A stretch of DNA of 42,128 nucleotides from Legionella sp. (GTDB lineage Bacteria; Pseudomonadota; Gammaproteobacteria; Legionellales; Legionellaceae), in assembly GCA_030158115.1 (NCBI GenBank), contig JAOATK010000024.1, forward strand, positions 1-42,128, given 5' to 3'. The notes under the pieces were generated by a model. That model was given only the letters and a program-made list of their open reading frames with translations. It ran no database searches and was not told the DNA's origin. The position numbers were made by a program, and so were the translations under genes. Below, in pieces: positions 33,742-42,128 of the stretch. Positions within the stretch are counted from its first letter, which is position 1, and every line of letters starts with the position of its first letter.

Positions 33742-34830
33742 ATGACTAACAGTGATGAAAAAAACTCACAAAAACCAGAAATAAAAAAAGTAGTGAGTAA
33801 AGAGTCTAAAAAAGAAAATAGTAACATCCCTAAGCCTAAATCATGGATGAGTAAGGGCGCCGTGTTTATCGCGCTTGCAGCATTCACTCTAGCTCTTTAT
33901 GCTCTATGGCAAAATCAGCAACTACAGGGCAAGATTGAAAAAAATACTCCCTTATTAGTGACTCAAGTCAACAACTTGACACACGCTCAAGATAAAATCG
34001 AAAAACAAATTGAAGAAAAAACCACACATATCCAAGAAAATCACGCCCTTTTACAAGGGCAGTTTGAAGATTTAAATAAGCAAATTCAAACTGCAATGCA
34101 ACAACGCTTCTACCAAAATCAAAATTGGCTACTTCTGAAAGCGCGTTACTGCCTTGAACTAGCGGAAATTAATGCCCATTGGGGTAACAGTTTTGACGCG
34201 ACAATCGCCCTTTTGCAGCAAGCCAATCAATTATTACAGCAACTCAATAGTCCTAAAATTTTTGAAATCAGACAAGCCATTGCAACAGATATCGCACAAT
34301 TACAAGCCACACCTCTTGTTGATATTGCTGGAATACTCAGCCAGTTAGATGCAGCGCAACATAGTGTTGATAAACTTAATCTTAGTGAAACCCTCAGTAA
34401 TAAATCAGCAGAGAGCCAAGCCGCACCAACGAAGGCTCTTTCTGTCTGGGGATTACGTTTTCAAGACAGTATGGATTTATTAAGTAAACTGGTCATAATC
34501 CGCCATCATAATGAACCAGTCCAACCTATCATCTCTCCCGCTGTTGAGACACTATTAAAAGAAAATATTCGACTTAACTTACAAGAAGCTCAATGGGCTG
34601 TTCTAAATAATAATCCACAGGTCTATTCTTTAGTACTTAACCAAGCCATAACCATTCTGAAAAAGAATTTCAATGAACAAGCACAAAATACGGCTGTCTT
34701 GATAAAAATGTTAGATCAATTAGAACACATCGAATTAATACAAAAAAAACCCGCTACTAGTTTAGCACTTCCACTGCTTAATGAACTTATTGAAAAGCAG
34801 CCTAGCACTGATACGCAAGGAGAAAACTGA
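33742..34830 (+). CDS. hemX: HemX-family membrane protein
   Basis: A 362-residue protein with a Lys-rich cytoplasmic N-terminus, one membrane span at about 37-55 (AVFIALAAFTLALYALW), a coiled coil at about 60-115 and a helical periplasmic domain. It belongs to the HemX family, once annotated as uroporphyrinogen methyltransferase but lacking the catalytic domain of CysG. Its exact role is unproven. It lies three bases after hemD and two before hemY. Confidence 0.9.
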   Translation: MTNSDEKNSQKPEIKKVVSKESKKENSNIPKPKSWMSKGAVFIALAAFTLALYALWQNQQLQGKIEKNTPLLVTQVNNLTHAQDKIEKQIEEKTTHIQENHALLQGQFEDLNKQIQTAMQQRFYQNQNWLLLKARYCLELAEINAHWGNSFDATIALLQQANQLLQQLNSPKIFEIRQAIATDIAQLQATPLVDIAGILSQLDAAQHSVDKLNLSETLSNKSAESQAAPTKALSVWGLRFQDSMDLLSKLVIIRHHNEPVQPIISPAVETLLKENIRLNLQEAQWAVLNNNPQVYSLVLNQAITILKKNFNEQAQNTAVLIKMLDQLEHIELIQKKPATSLALPLLNELIEKQPSTDTQGEN

Positions 34831-34832
34831 TT

Positions 34833-36017
34833 ATGATGCGTATTACTTTCGCTTTTTTTATCTTATTTGCAGCAATCATAGCTGGAGTCCAGCTCAATAA
34901 AGATCCGGGTTATGTGTTAATTGCTATCAATAATTGGACCATTGAATCCACCTTATGGGTTATGATTTTTGGTTTAATCTTATTATTCTTGGTAGTCTAT
35001 TTTGTATTGCGTATTAGTTATAAAATTTGGCGCACACCACTGTCCTACCAAAAATGGCGTGCTAAAAGACGCGCCCAAAAAGCACAAGCTATTACTCGCA
35101 AAGGCTTGATTGAATACAGCGAAGGCTATTGGCAAAAGGCAAAAAATCATTTAATTCAGGCATTGCCGAATACAGATACACCTTTATTAAATTATCTAAC
35201 AGCAGCGCGCGCGGCACAAAAAATGGGAGACAGTCAATTACGTGATAATTTTCTGCGTGAGGCCCAGCAGTCTGTACCTGAAGCAAAAATTGCAGTGGAG
35301 CTGACCCAAGCACAATTGCAATTAGCCAACCACCAATGGGAACAAGCCTTAGCAACCCTGAGACATTTACAGGATATCGCACCTCGACATCCCTATGTAT
35401 TAAAATTATTAATGCAACTCTATCAGAATGTAAGAGACTGGCCCCAACTTATTGCCTTATTTCCGGATTTAAAAAAATACAAAGTGATAGATCAACAGGA
35501 ATTTTCCGTATTACAACACAATACTTATTTGCAAGCACTTGTGGATCTTACCAAGCAAGATCAATTAGAAGCCGCAACGACTCTTTTTAATTCCTTACCC
35601 AAAGCGTTGCTCATGACACCTGCCATTGTGGCACAATATACTCATATCCTACTTAAAAATAACGAGTTTTCGACCGCGAAAAACTTACTTCAAAACTGTT
35701 TACGCAAAGACTTTAGTCCTGAATTAATCACTCTTTATAGTGCGCTACCTCATGATGAGGGGCAATTGATTTTTGCTGAAAGTTTACTGAAGAAAAACGC
35801 TCACTCAGCGGTTCTTTATTTATCCCTAGGACAATTATGCATCAAAAATCAATTATGGGGAAAAGCAAAACATTATCTTGAGCAATCAAATGAGATAGAA
35901 CCTAGTCCATTGGCTTATATGACCTTAGGCACACTGCATGAAAAACTAGGTAATTCAGGTCTTGCCTGTTCTAGCTATAAACAAGGTTTAAAATTAGTAG
36001 CAATAGATTGCCATTAA
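34833..36017 (+). CDS. hemY: HemY-family TPR membrane protein
   Basis: A 394-residue proteobacterial HemY (not the Bacillus protoporphyrinogen oxidase). Two membrane spans (about 4-20 and 41-63) precede a cytoplasmic or membrane-associated helical TPR-like array, with pairs such as ALATLRHLQDIAPRHPYVLKLL and LGTLHEKLGNSGLACSSYKQG. The operon position after hemX is canonical. Either of two adjacent ATG codons could start it. It is convergent with the cation exporter gene, three bases apart. Confidence 0.92.
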   Translation: MMRITFAFFILFAAIIAGVQLNKDPGYVLIAINNWTIESTLWVMIFGLILLFLVVYFVLRISYKIWRTPLSYQKWRAKRRAQKAQAITRKGLIEYSEGYWQKAKNHLIQALPNTDTPLLNYLTAARAAQKMGDSQLRDNFLREAQQSVPEAKIAVELTQAQLQLANHQWEQALATLRHLQDIAPRHPYVLKLLMQLYQNVRDWPQLIALFPDLKKYKVIDQQEFSVLQHNTYLQALVDLTKQDQLEAATTLFNSLPKALLMTPAIVAQYTHILLKNNEFSTAKNLLQNCLRKDFSPELITLYSALPHDEGQLIFAESLLKKNAHSAVLYLSLGQLCIKNQLWGKAKHYLEQSNEIEPSPLAYMTLGTLHEKLGNSGLACSSYKQGLKLVAIDCH

Positions 36018-36020
36018 ATC

Positions 36021-36959
36021 CTATAAAAACCCTAGATTGTGACATGCATCCTTACAACTAGTTAAGGTTTTTTCTACCTGGATGGTCACATGTTGAATCT
36101 TAAATTGTTGTTTTAACTCATCAACCCATTGTGCCCGCAATAGATCAGAAAGTAACTCATTAGGCATAAACAGATGCACTGACATCGCATTTTCCTGTGT
36201 GCTTATCGCCCAAATGTGTAAATCATGAAACCCTTCCACACCTGGTTTTGCCAACAAAAAATCACTTACAGCTAACCAAGAAATACTTGCAGGTACTCCA
36301 TCAATAATTAATCGAAAGCTATTAATAAACAAAGACCAAGTGCCTCTAAGTATCATGATGGCAATAAGTAAACCAACAATAGGATCAATCCAAAACCAAC
36401 CAGTCCAATAGATTAATGCAGCAGATACAACTACCCCTACTGAAATCAATGCATCATAAAACAAATGCAAATAAGCACCTCGGATATTTAAATCATCTGA
36501 GCCTCGAGCAAATAAAAGAGCGGTAACTGAGTTAACAATGATCCCAATTCCTGCAACTATCATCACAGATACTGCTTGAACTTCCGTAGGTGAAAATAAT
36601 TTATATATGGCTTCGCTAGCAATAATCCCACAGGAAAAAACCAATATAATACCATTAGCCAAAGCAGACAAAATGGATGTTTTTTTCAATCCATAGGTTG
36701 CTTTCATCGTGGGGGCACGCTTCATTAATCCTGTAGCAACCCAGGCTAAAACCAAGCTAAAAACGTCACCTAAATTATGAAAGGCATCGGCTAATAAGCT
36801 TGTTGAATGTGATAAATAAGCATAAATAATCTGCAAAAAGACAAAAAGGCCATTGGCAATAATGGCAATTAAAAAAGCTCGATTATAAGTGATACTACCA
36901 TGATGATGACCATGATGATCATGATGATGGTGGCCGTGATCATGTGCATGTTTACCCAT
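36021..36959 (-). CDS. Cation diffusion facilitator (zinc-type exporter)
   Basis: A 312-residue inner-membrane metal/proton antiporter with six spans. The transport-site residues are in SLLADAFHNLGDVFSLVLAW (His/Asp pair of span 2) and LHLFYDALISVGVV (span 5). The N-terminus is very His-rich (HHHHDHHGHHHGS), a flexible metal-binding tail typical of zinc members such as ZitB. The C-terminal domain LHIWAISTQENAMSVHLFMP is the cytoplasmic ferredoxin-like fold. It lies two bases after queH, probably on one transcript with queH, orn and cca. Confidence 0.93.
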   Translation of the reverse strand: MGKHAHDHGHHHHDHHGHHHGSITYNRAFLIAIIANGLFVFLQIIYAYLSHSTSLLADAFHNLGDVFSLVLAWVATGLMKRAPTMKATYGLKKTSILSALANGIILVFSCGIIASEAIYKLFSPTEVQAVSVMIVAGIGIIVNSVTALLFARGSDDLNIRGAYLHLFYDALISVGVVVSAALIYWTGWFWIDPIVGLLIAIMILRGTWSLFINSFRLIIDGVPASISWLAVSDFLLAKPGVEGFHDLHIWAISTQENAMSVHLFMPNELLSDLLRAQWVDELKQQFKIQHVTIQVEKTLTSCKDACHNLGFL

Positions 36960-36961
36960 AC

Positions 36962-37618
36962 CTATTCACCTTGAGCTGTTCCAGAGTAATAATTAAGACC
37001 AATTTTAATTCGATTACGTTCCTTTTGCTTACGCCATAAGTTAGTATCACGTAAGGAATAAACACAGCCACAATACTCTTGCTTATAGAACTCTTCACGC
37101 TTAGCTATCTCGTACATGCGTTCTGAGCCGCCATTTTTACGCCAATTGTAAGTCCAATATTCTATGTGTGGGTAATGGCTTGCTGCACGAATACCACTGT
37201 CGTTAATTTGATTCATGTCTTTCCAGCGAGAAATCCCTAAAGAACTGCAAATCACCGGAAAGCCATGCTCATGGGCATACAAAGCGGTACGCTCAAATCT
37301 CATATCAAAACACATAGAACAGCGTTTCCCTCGCTCAGGCTCCCACTCAAGACCTTTAGCACGTTCAAACCAATTGTCTTTATCATAATCTGCATCAATG
37401 AAAGGAATATGATGTTTTTCAGCAAATTTAATATTTTCTTGTTTTCTAATCTCATATTCTTGAACGGGATGAATATTTGGATTATAAAAAAATATTGAAA
37501 AATTTATTTCCGAACTAATTAAAGCCTCCATCACTTCGCCAGAACAAGGTGCGCAGCACGAATGCAGTAATAGTTTCTCTGCGCCATTGGGCAGCTCTAA
37601 TCGTTCTCTTTCTATCAT
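36962..37618 (-). CDS. queH: Epoxyqueuosine reductase QueH
   Basis: A 218-residue member of the DUF208 family, the QueG-independent enzyme that reduces epoxyqueuosine to queuosine on tRNA. Conserved Cys are Cys21/22/25 (HSCCAPCSG), Cys100/103 ([11 protein letters not shown]) and Cys183/185 (EYCGCVYSL), which hold an iron-sulfur cluster and an extra metal. Its ATG overlaps the orn stop by four bases. Confidence 0.92.
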   Translation of the reverse strand: MIERERLELPNGAEKLLLHSCCAPCSGEVMEALISSEINFSIFFYNPNIHPVQEYEIRKQENIKFAEKHHIPFIDADYDKDNWFERAKGLEWEPERGKRCSMCFDMRFERTALYAHEHGFPVICSSLGISRWKDMNQINDSGIRAASHYPHIEYWTYNWRKNGGSERMYEIAKREEFYKQEYCGCVYSLRDTNLWRKQKERNRIKIGLNYYSGTAQGE

Positions 37619-38172
37619 GGTATGACATCCGGCAAATTTATAAAATGTTGGCGATAATAAACTAATTCTGCAATGGAGTCTTTAATATCTTCCAGAGCAA
37701 GATGCTTTGATTCTTTCGTAAAGCCCTTCAATAGCTCAGGCTTCCAGCGGACAGCTAATTCTTTAAGTGTACTGACGTCTAAATTTCTATAATGAAAAAA
37801 TGAGGCTAATTCAGGCATGTATTTATACAAAAAACGTCTGTCCTGACAAATACTATTCCCACACATAGGTGATTTTCCTGCGCTCAAATAATTTTTTAAG
37901 AATTCGATGGTTAATTCTTCGGCTTGCCTCTCCCCGACAGTGCTTTCCAAAACTCGCTTTACTAATCCAGATTGATTATGTTGCCGAGTATTCCATGTGT
38001 CCATTCCGTCAAGAAGTATTTTAGGTTGTGCTATTGCAAATACAGGTCCTTCAGCAATAATATTTAAATGAGGATCAGTGACCACAGTAGCTATTTCAAT
38101 GATTCGATTGACCTCAGGATCAAGCCCTGTCATTTCTAAATCAATCCAGATTAAATTATGATTATTTTTCAT
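37615..38172 (-). CDS. orn: Oligoribonuclease
   Basis: A 185-residue 3'-5' exoribonuclease that clears di- to pentanucleotides, including pGpG from cyclic-di-GMP breakdown. The DEDDh set is Asp11 and Glu13 ([10 protein letters not shown]), Asp111 (QDRRFL), His157 and Asp162. Length is usual. It overlaps the cca 3' end by 11 bases and queH by four. Confidence 0.97.
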   Translation of the reverse strand: MKNNHNLIWIDLEMTGLDPEVNRIIEIATVVTDPHLNIIAEGPVFAIAQPKILLDGMDTWNTRQHNQSGLVKRVLESTVGERQAEELTIEFLKNYLSAGKSPMCGNSICQDRRFLYKYMPELASFFHYRNLDVSTLKELAVRWKPELLKGFTKESKHLALEDIKDSIAELVYYRQHFINLPDVIP

Positions 38173-39394
38173 TTGGTTTCCATGAGTTTAATATCAATTG
38201 AACACAAGCCACGCGGCGAGCATGTAGCTCTAACTTAATTTTTTGGCCCTGATATCCTTGGGCGATTATTTCCTGCGCACTTACTTTAACACACTCACTT
38301 AAAAGATAATGCCATAATTTATTTTGAGGATAATCTACTTTATAACCCCGTCCCTCCGCATCAGCCTGACAGACCAAGAGTATATTATAAAACTGCTGTG
38401 GACGGCGAAAAGCATCTGTGTGCTCTAAAACTTTTACTATAGTGCTCGCGCGTAATTCTGATACACGGTGAATATTTAAATGAACGCGCGAGACTAGAGT
38501 CGCCAACATGCGATATTCATTAGGAATTCGGAGGCGGGAACAAAGTGATTCAATGACTGAAACGCCATGTTCCTCATGTCCTTGATGACTTGGCCAATTG
38601 GTCATAGGTGATAGAGCTTTACCCAGATCATGCACTAACGCGGCAAATCGTATTGTTGGATTATCACTAAATGTTACGGCTGATTGCAATACCATTAAGC
38701 TATGTACACCACTATCAATTTCATGATGATGTCGAACAGGGTTAGGAATACCAAACAATCTGTTTAACTCTGGCAGCACCACGTTCAGTGCGCCACAAGC
38801 ACGTAAAGTAAGTATAAATTGTTCGGGATTTTTTTCCTCAAGGCTACGCTGCCATTCTTGCCAGACACGCTCAGCAACTAAATGGGCTAATTCCCCACTC
38901 TTTACCATGGAATACATCAGCGAACGTGTCTCATCTGCTAATTTAAAACCTAAATAATGAAACCGTGCAGCAAAACGAGCTACACGCAATACACGGACTG
39001 GATCTTCTGCAAATGCGGGTGAAACATGACGTAACACTTTATTTATCAGATCGTTTTGCCCATGAAAAGGATCTATTAATTTTCCGTTACTATCCTGAGC
39101 GATGGCATTAATAGTCAAATCTCTGCGCGCTAAATCTTCCTCTAAAGTCACTGTGTCACTAAAATCACAAGAAAAGCCATAATAACCAGGGGCTGATTTT
39201 CTTTCCGTACGAGCCAAAGCATATTCTTCATTCGTGTCTGGGTGCAAAAAAACAGGAAAATCACGCCCAACTCGTCGGAATTTTTTTTGTAATAATTGTT
39301 CTGGACAAGAGCCGACAACCACCCAATCACGCTCTTTGACTGGCAGATTTAATAATTGGTCTCGTACTGCCCCACCTACCAAATAGACTTTCAT
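38162..39394 (-). CDS. cca: CCA-adding tRNA nucleotidyltransferase
   Basis: A 410-residue class II enzyme that builds or repairs the 3' CCA end. The start at ATG 39394 gives [20 protein letters not shown], aligned with E. coli Cca; the frame runs 43 codons further upstream but into the rsgA gene region. The catalytic motif reads ERDWVVVG, so the first metal carboxylate is Glu rather than the E. coli Asp21. [12 protein letters not shown] is the second motif. The C-terminal half has an HD domain ([10 protein letters not shown]). It is divergent from rsgA across 60 bases. Confidence 0.96.
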   Translation of the reverse strand: MKVYLVGGAVRDQLLNLPVKERDWVVVGSCPEQLLQKKFRRVGRDFPVFLHPDTNEEYALARTERKSAPGYYGFSCDFSDTVTLEEDLARRDLTINAIAQDSNGKLIDPFHGQNDLINKVLRHVSPAFAEDPVRVLRVARFAARFHYLGFKLADETRSLMYSMVKSGELAHLVAERVWQEWQRSLEEKNPEQFILTLRACGALNVVLPELNRLFGIPNPVRHHHEIDSGVHSLMVLQSAVTFSDNPTIRFAALVHDLGKALSPMTNWPSHQGHEEHGVSVIESLCSRLRIPNEYRMLATLVSRVHLNIHRVSELRASTIVKVLEHTDAFRRPQQFYNILLVCQADAEGRGYKVDYPQNKLWHYLLSECVKVSAQEIIAQGYQGQKIKLELHARRVACVQLILNSWKPNEK

Positions 39395-39454
39395 TAAATG
39401 TAATTTACCTTCATACTGTACTATTAGTTCAGGATTATAGTATAGATCAAAGCC

Positions 39455-40423
39455 ATGAGTAAAAGACGCATTAATAAGCAACAATCTGCACGTATTGAAA
39501 AAATTCAGCAGACCTATCATCAAAATAAATCGGCAGATAATGATTTAGCAGATGGATTAGTCATCACTCGTTATAGCAGACACGTTGAAATTGAAGATAT
39601 AAAAGGAAAATTAATACGTTGCTCCATCCGTCCTAATATTGAAACTTTAGTCGCTGGTGACCGCATAATTTGGCAAAATGAAGGCAATAATCAAGGTGTA
39701 GTAGTTAGTATTTATCCAAGAAGTAGCCTTTTAGCAAAACCAACCAGCGCGAGTTTAGCAAAACCAGTTGCAGCCAATATTACTCAGCTCATCATTGTTA
39801 TTGCTCCAAAACCAGAAATATCATGGCCACTTCTTGATAGTTATTTAATCATGGCTGAAGCATTACATTTGAAAGCTGTTATCCTGTTAAACAAAACTGA
39901 TTTAGAAAGTGGTTTGATAAAAAAACAACTATTAATTAATTATCAAAACTTACACTATCCGATTATTTTTACTAATAAAGAATGCCCAGACAGCTTAAAT
40001 CAACTAAAAGAAGTCTTGAATCATCAAATCAGTGTTTTTGTAGGGCAATCTGGTGTGGGTAAATCGTCACTGATCTCGGGAATTCTACCCTTAGAGCAAA
40101 ATATCTCTACAGGGGAGTTGTCGGAAATCTCTCAGCTGGGGCGACATACCACTAGTAACTCAAGATACTACCATTTACCCAGTGGTGGTGCGCTTATTGA
40201 TTCCCCAGGGGTGAGGGAGTTTAATTTATGGCATATTAGTGCTGCAGAAATCGCACGCGGTTATGTTGAATTTAAGCCTTTTTTATCTCAATGTAAATTT
40301 AGAAATTGCACACATAAAGACACACCCTTTTGCGCTATCATTAAGGCATTAGATGAAGGCTTAATTACAAAGAAAAGATATGACAATTTTATTAAGCTGT
40401 GCGCACAATACTCTAAAGGCTAA
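39455..40423 (+). CDS. rsgA: Ribosome small-subunit GTPase RsgA
   Basis: A 322-residue circularly permuted GTPase for late 30S assembly. The order is an OB domain (about 35-95), then NKTD (146-149, G4) before GQSGVGKSS (197-205, G1) and DSPG (249-252, G3), and a C-terminal zinc knuckle with Cys280, Cys285, His287 and Cys293. The basic N-terminus (SKRRINKQQ) contacts rRNA. It is divergent from cca; the 60-base gap must serve both genes, and orn sits next to cca as it often does next to rsgA in gammaproteobacteria. Confidence 0.97.
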   Translation: MSKRRINKQQSARIEKIQQTYHQNKSADNDLADGLVITRYSRHVEIEDIKGKLIRCSIRPNIETLVAGDRIIWQNEGNNQGVVVSIYPRSSLLAKPTSASLAKPVAANITQLIIVIAPKPEISWPLLDSYLIMAEALHLKAVILLNKTDLESGLIKKQLLINYQNLHYPIIFTNKECPDSLNQLKEVLNHQISVFVGQSGVGKSSLISGILPLEQNISTGELSEISQLGRHTTSNSRYYHLPSGGALIDSPGVREFNLWHISAAEIARGYVEFKPFLSQCKFRNCTHKDTPFCAIIKALDEGLITKKRYDNFIKLCAQYSKG

Positions 40424-40508
40424 TCTGCAGCTCAAAACCTCACCAGACACATCCAGTATTCCAGTCAACTAGTCTAACAGCTCAACTCAAAGATTATTGC
40501 CAAACCCA

Positions 40509-41744
40509 CTATGATGAACCTGGGTAAGATCCTGCAAGCTCATTATCAGATGGGTTTGATTCCTCACTCCCTACTCTTAAAGTTAAAATAGGGGCTGCTA
40601 AGCGCGCAATATATTTATTAATCAACGCAACTACTTCTGGTTTTTGGTGTTTCTTTTCTAAATTCTCATAAAACACAATAAGTTCTTGAAAATTTGTTAG
40701 ATCAGCAGGTATTTTAAATTTTTGCGCAGGCTGAAATAAACCAGGTTCAACTTTGTGTGGCGGTAATGATAAATAGCCCATGGACTCTAGTTTTTTTTGT
40801 ATATGTACAGCACAGTTACTAATAAATTTAGCTTGAGCATTCATTGCATTGCAATGATTTATTGAGTTAATTAGGATTTGTCTATCACTTTGGCTAAATT
40901 CAGACAATAATTTTGAAAATAAAATATTAACTCTTAATTTTTTCATAAAATCAGTATTATCAGCAACATGAGTATTAATTAAAGCATCCATAAAAAGATC
41001 GATATGATTTTGTAACTCTGCACTGCTCGTATGAAAATTTAGCAATTCAGATAGGATTACTTCAGAATTAAACCAGTAAGCACCAATATCTAAAAAAGTC
41101 CTATTCTTTATAGATATCAACAAGTTAAAAGTCGCTCCCTTGCGGTGAAACCAACCTGTATCAAGAATTTTTTGCTCAATAACTCCTTCTACTATTCCAG
41201 CATAACCCGCTTTATAATCGCCTCGCTTTTTAATTTTAACTAATTCCATTATCTCTTCATACAAACCTAATAACTCAAGGGGGATATTATTGGCAAGGTC
41301 CCATGCAGATATTCTTGGACCGTTAAATAAGACAAAATCAAAGTGGTATGTTAATAGAGCGACTAATATAGCACAAAGCTCTTCATAAGCAATTTCCTGC
41401 TCCTCAGGAGGGGTAAGGCTTTTTGGTATTTCCTTCAAATCTAGACTAGGCATTAGTATGTGCAAATAACTTATCTTTTTTTCAACCTCTAGTTTCCCTG
41501 CAAATTCAATCCATAGCTTATTTATTAAAGGATTAACTCGATAGTCATGCGGCGTGTCACGTATTAGTTTCCAACGCACTTCATAAAGCGCTGATAAAAA
41601 GTCGCCATCATCAGCTGTCAACATAAGTTTGGGCTCAAGAGCTGAAAACCGTTTTGAAATTTGTTCGAAATTACTCTGATCAAAATCAGTCAGTTTGATT
41701 TTCTTCAATTGATTAATAAATTCCAATACTTGCTGGACTAACAT
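40509..41744 (-). CDS. Unknown 411-aa protein, candidate effector
   Basis: A 411-residue, largely helical soluble protein without signal peptide or membrane span. I recognise no family. It begins MLVQQVLEFINQLKKIKLTD; near residue 180 it has a charged turn (KIKKRGDYKAGYAG). The tail VGSEESNPSDNELAGSYPGS is acidic, Ser-rich and disordered, the kind of C-terminus often seen in Dot/Icm substrates. AAGGT lies about 11 bases before the ATG, a loose spacing. It stands alone between rsgA and a repeat-filled gap. The effector role is inference. Confidence 0.6.
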   Translation of the reverse strand: MLVQQVLEFINQLKKIKLTDFDQSNFEQISKRFSALEPKLMLTADDGDFLSALYEVRWKLIRDTPHDYRVNPLINKLWIEFAGKLEVEKKISYLHILMPSLDLKEIPKSLTPPEEQEIAYEELCAILVALLTYHFDFVLFNGPRISAWDLANNIPLELLGLYEEIMELVKIKKRGDYKAGYAGIVEGVIEQKILDTGWFHRKGATFNLLISIKNRTFLDIGAYWFNSEVILSELLNFHTSSAELQNHIDLFMDALINTHVADNTDFMKKLRVNILFSKLLSEFSQSDRQILINSINHCNAMNAQAKFISNCAVHIQKKLESMGYLSLPPHKVEPGLFQPAQKFKIPADLTNFQELIVFYENLEKKHQKPEVVALINKYIARLAAPILTLRVGSEESNPSDNELAGSYPGSS

Positions 41745-41872
41745 AAAAATTATGACCTTGCCTAAATAGTGGTAAATTAAACTAAAGCATAGTAATAATC
41801 AATCCATAATTAAATTAAAAAAATATGTATAGTCAATTAAATTTTAAATGCGCGTTACACGTCATCTCGAAA

Positions 41873-41926
41873 CAGTGAGGGATCTCTGTAAGTGGCAATG
41901 TACCTTGCTCTGGAGATCCCTCACTG
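41873..41926. repeat. Inverted repeat, GTGAGGGATCTC family
   Basis: CAGTGAGGGATCTC (41873-41886) and GAGATCCCTCACTG (41913-41926) are perfect 14-base arms around a 26-base loop, with partial pairing beyond. It resembles short dispersed repeats common in Legionella intergenic DNA. With the next two elements it fills the 384-base gap from 41745 to the right edge, which contains no gene I can support. Confidence 0.8.
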
Positions 41927-42015
41927 TGTTCGGGATAAGGGTTATTTAAAGTTTAATTAACAATAACTCTCCACAGGCTAGTTTAGCTTTATTTTAACTT
42001 AAACAACTCCGGGTA

Positions 42016-42032
42016 CCTCGGACAAGCCGAGG
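42016..42032. repeat. Short GC-rich inverted repeat
   Basis: CCTCGG and CCGAGG flank ACAAG in an otherwise AT-rich gap. It looks like part of another dispersed repeat family. Confidence 0.5.
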
Positions 42033-42071
42033 GACGTAGTCGTTAATTTTAAACACGCCTTAATTAGCGGG

Positions 42072-42128
42072 TCGTAGCCTGGATGAAGCGAAGCGCAATC
42101 CGGGATTTCGTGCCACTGACTTCCCGGA
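42072..42128. repeat. Partial GTAGCCTGGATG-family repeat at the right edge
   Basis: TCGTAGCCTGGATG then AAGCGCAATCCGGGAT matches the left arm of the element at 5033 apart from small differences. The copy runs off the window, so its right arm cannot be checked. Confidence 0.75.

Noticed and set aside
41772-41786. GTAAA-N5-CTAAA upstream of the 411-aa gene as a CpxR box
   Set aside because: The second half mismatches, the DNA is very AT-rich and no convincing promoter accompanies it.

Overview
The window looks like a chromosomal segment from a Legionella species (Gammaproteobacteria, Legionellales). Evidence is the AT-rich sequence, the gammaproteobacterial gene orders (nnr-tsaE-amiB-mutL-miaA, rplM-rpsI-petABC-sspAB, thrS-infC-rpmI-rplT-pheST-ihfA, hemCDXY), an LphB-like membrane protein, and several family-less or ankyrin-type proteins that resemble Dot/Icm effectors. 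The genus call is inference; no rRNA gene is present to fix it.

Layout. Positions 1-3792 hold an edge-truncated unknown gene, an LphB-like GT-C membrane glycosyltransferase, and a 564-residue candidate effector preceded by a possible PmrA box. Positions 3797-12293 (minus strand) hold a GT9 heptosyltransferase with a CHCC zinc-finger gene, a 144-bp gap with a long hairpin repeat, the tightly overlapping nnr-tsaE-amiB-mutL-miaA operon, and sspA-sspB. Positions 12352-15907 hold the cytochrome bc1 genes petABC and the ribosomal genes rplM-rpsI. Positions 16084-23511 form the translation cluster tRNA-Val, thrS, infC, rpmI, rplT, pheS, pheT, ihfA, followed by a 2Fe-2S ferredoxin. infC starts with ATT rather than ATG.

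Positions 23521-28622 are an accessory block. The gap after tRNA-Val contains what looks like a complete small-RNA gene on the minus strand, with promoter, terminator and four ANGGA motifs, two of them in hairpin loops. That is the layout of CsrA-titrating RNAs of the RsmY/RsmZ type. Divergent from it are an HTH regulator, a truncated sensory-domain ORF, an 841-residue ankyrin-like protein and a lipase-like alpha/beta hydrolase with a C-terminal membrane segment.

Positions 28665-36017 return to the core: ppiB, tgt, dsbB and a c5-type cytochrome (minus), then hdeD and hemCDXY (plus). Positions 36021-40423 hold a zinc-type CDF exporter, queH, orn and cca (minus), with rsgA divergent. The right end has a 411-residue unknown protein and 384 bp of non-coding DNA with three repeat families, one of them shared with the hairpin near 5033.

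Working themes: translation and tRNA maturation (thrS, pheST, infC, miaA, tsaE, tgt, queH, cca, rsgA), respiration and redox (petABC, cytochrome c5, dsbB, hemCDXY), and accessory host-interaction candidates with a possible Csr-type regulator RNA.
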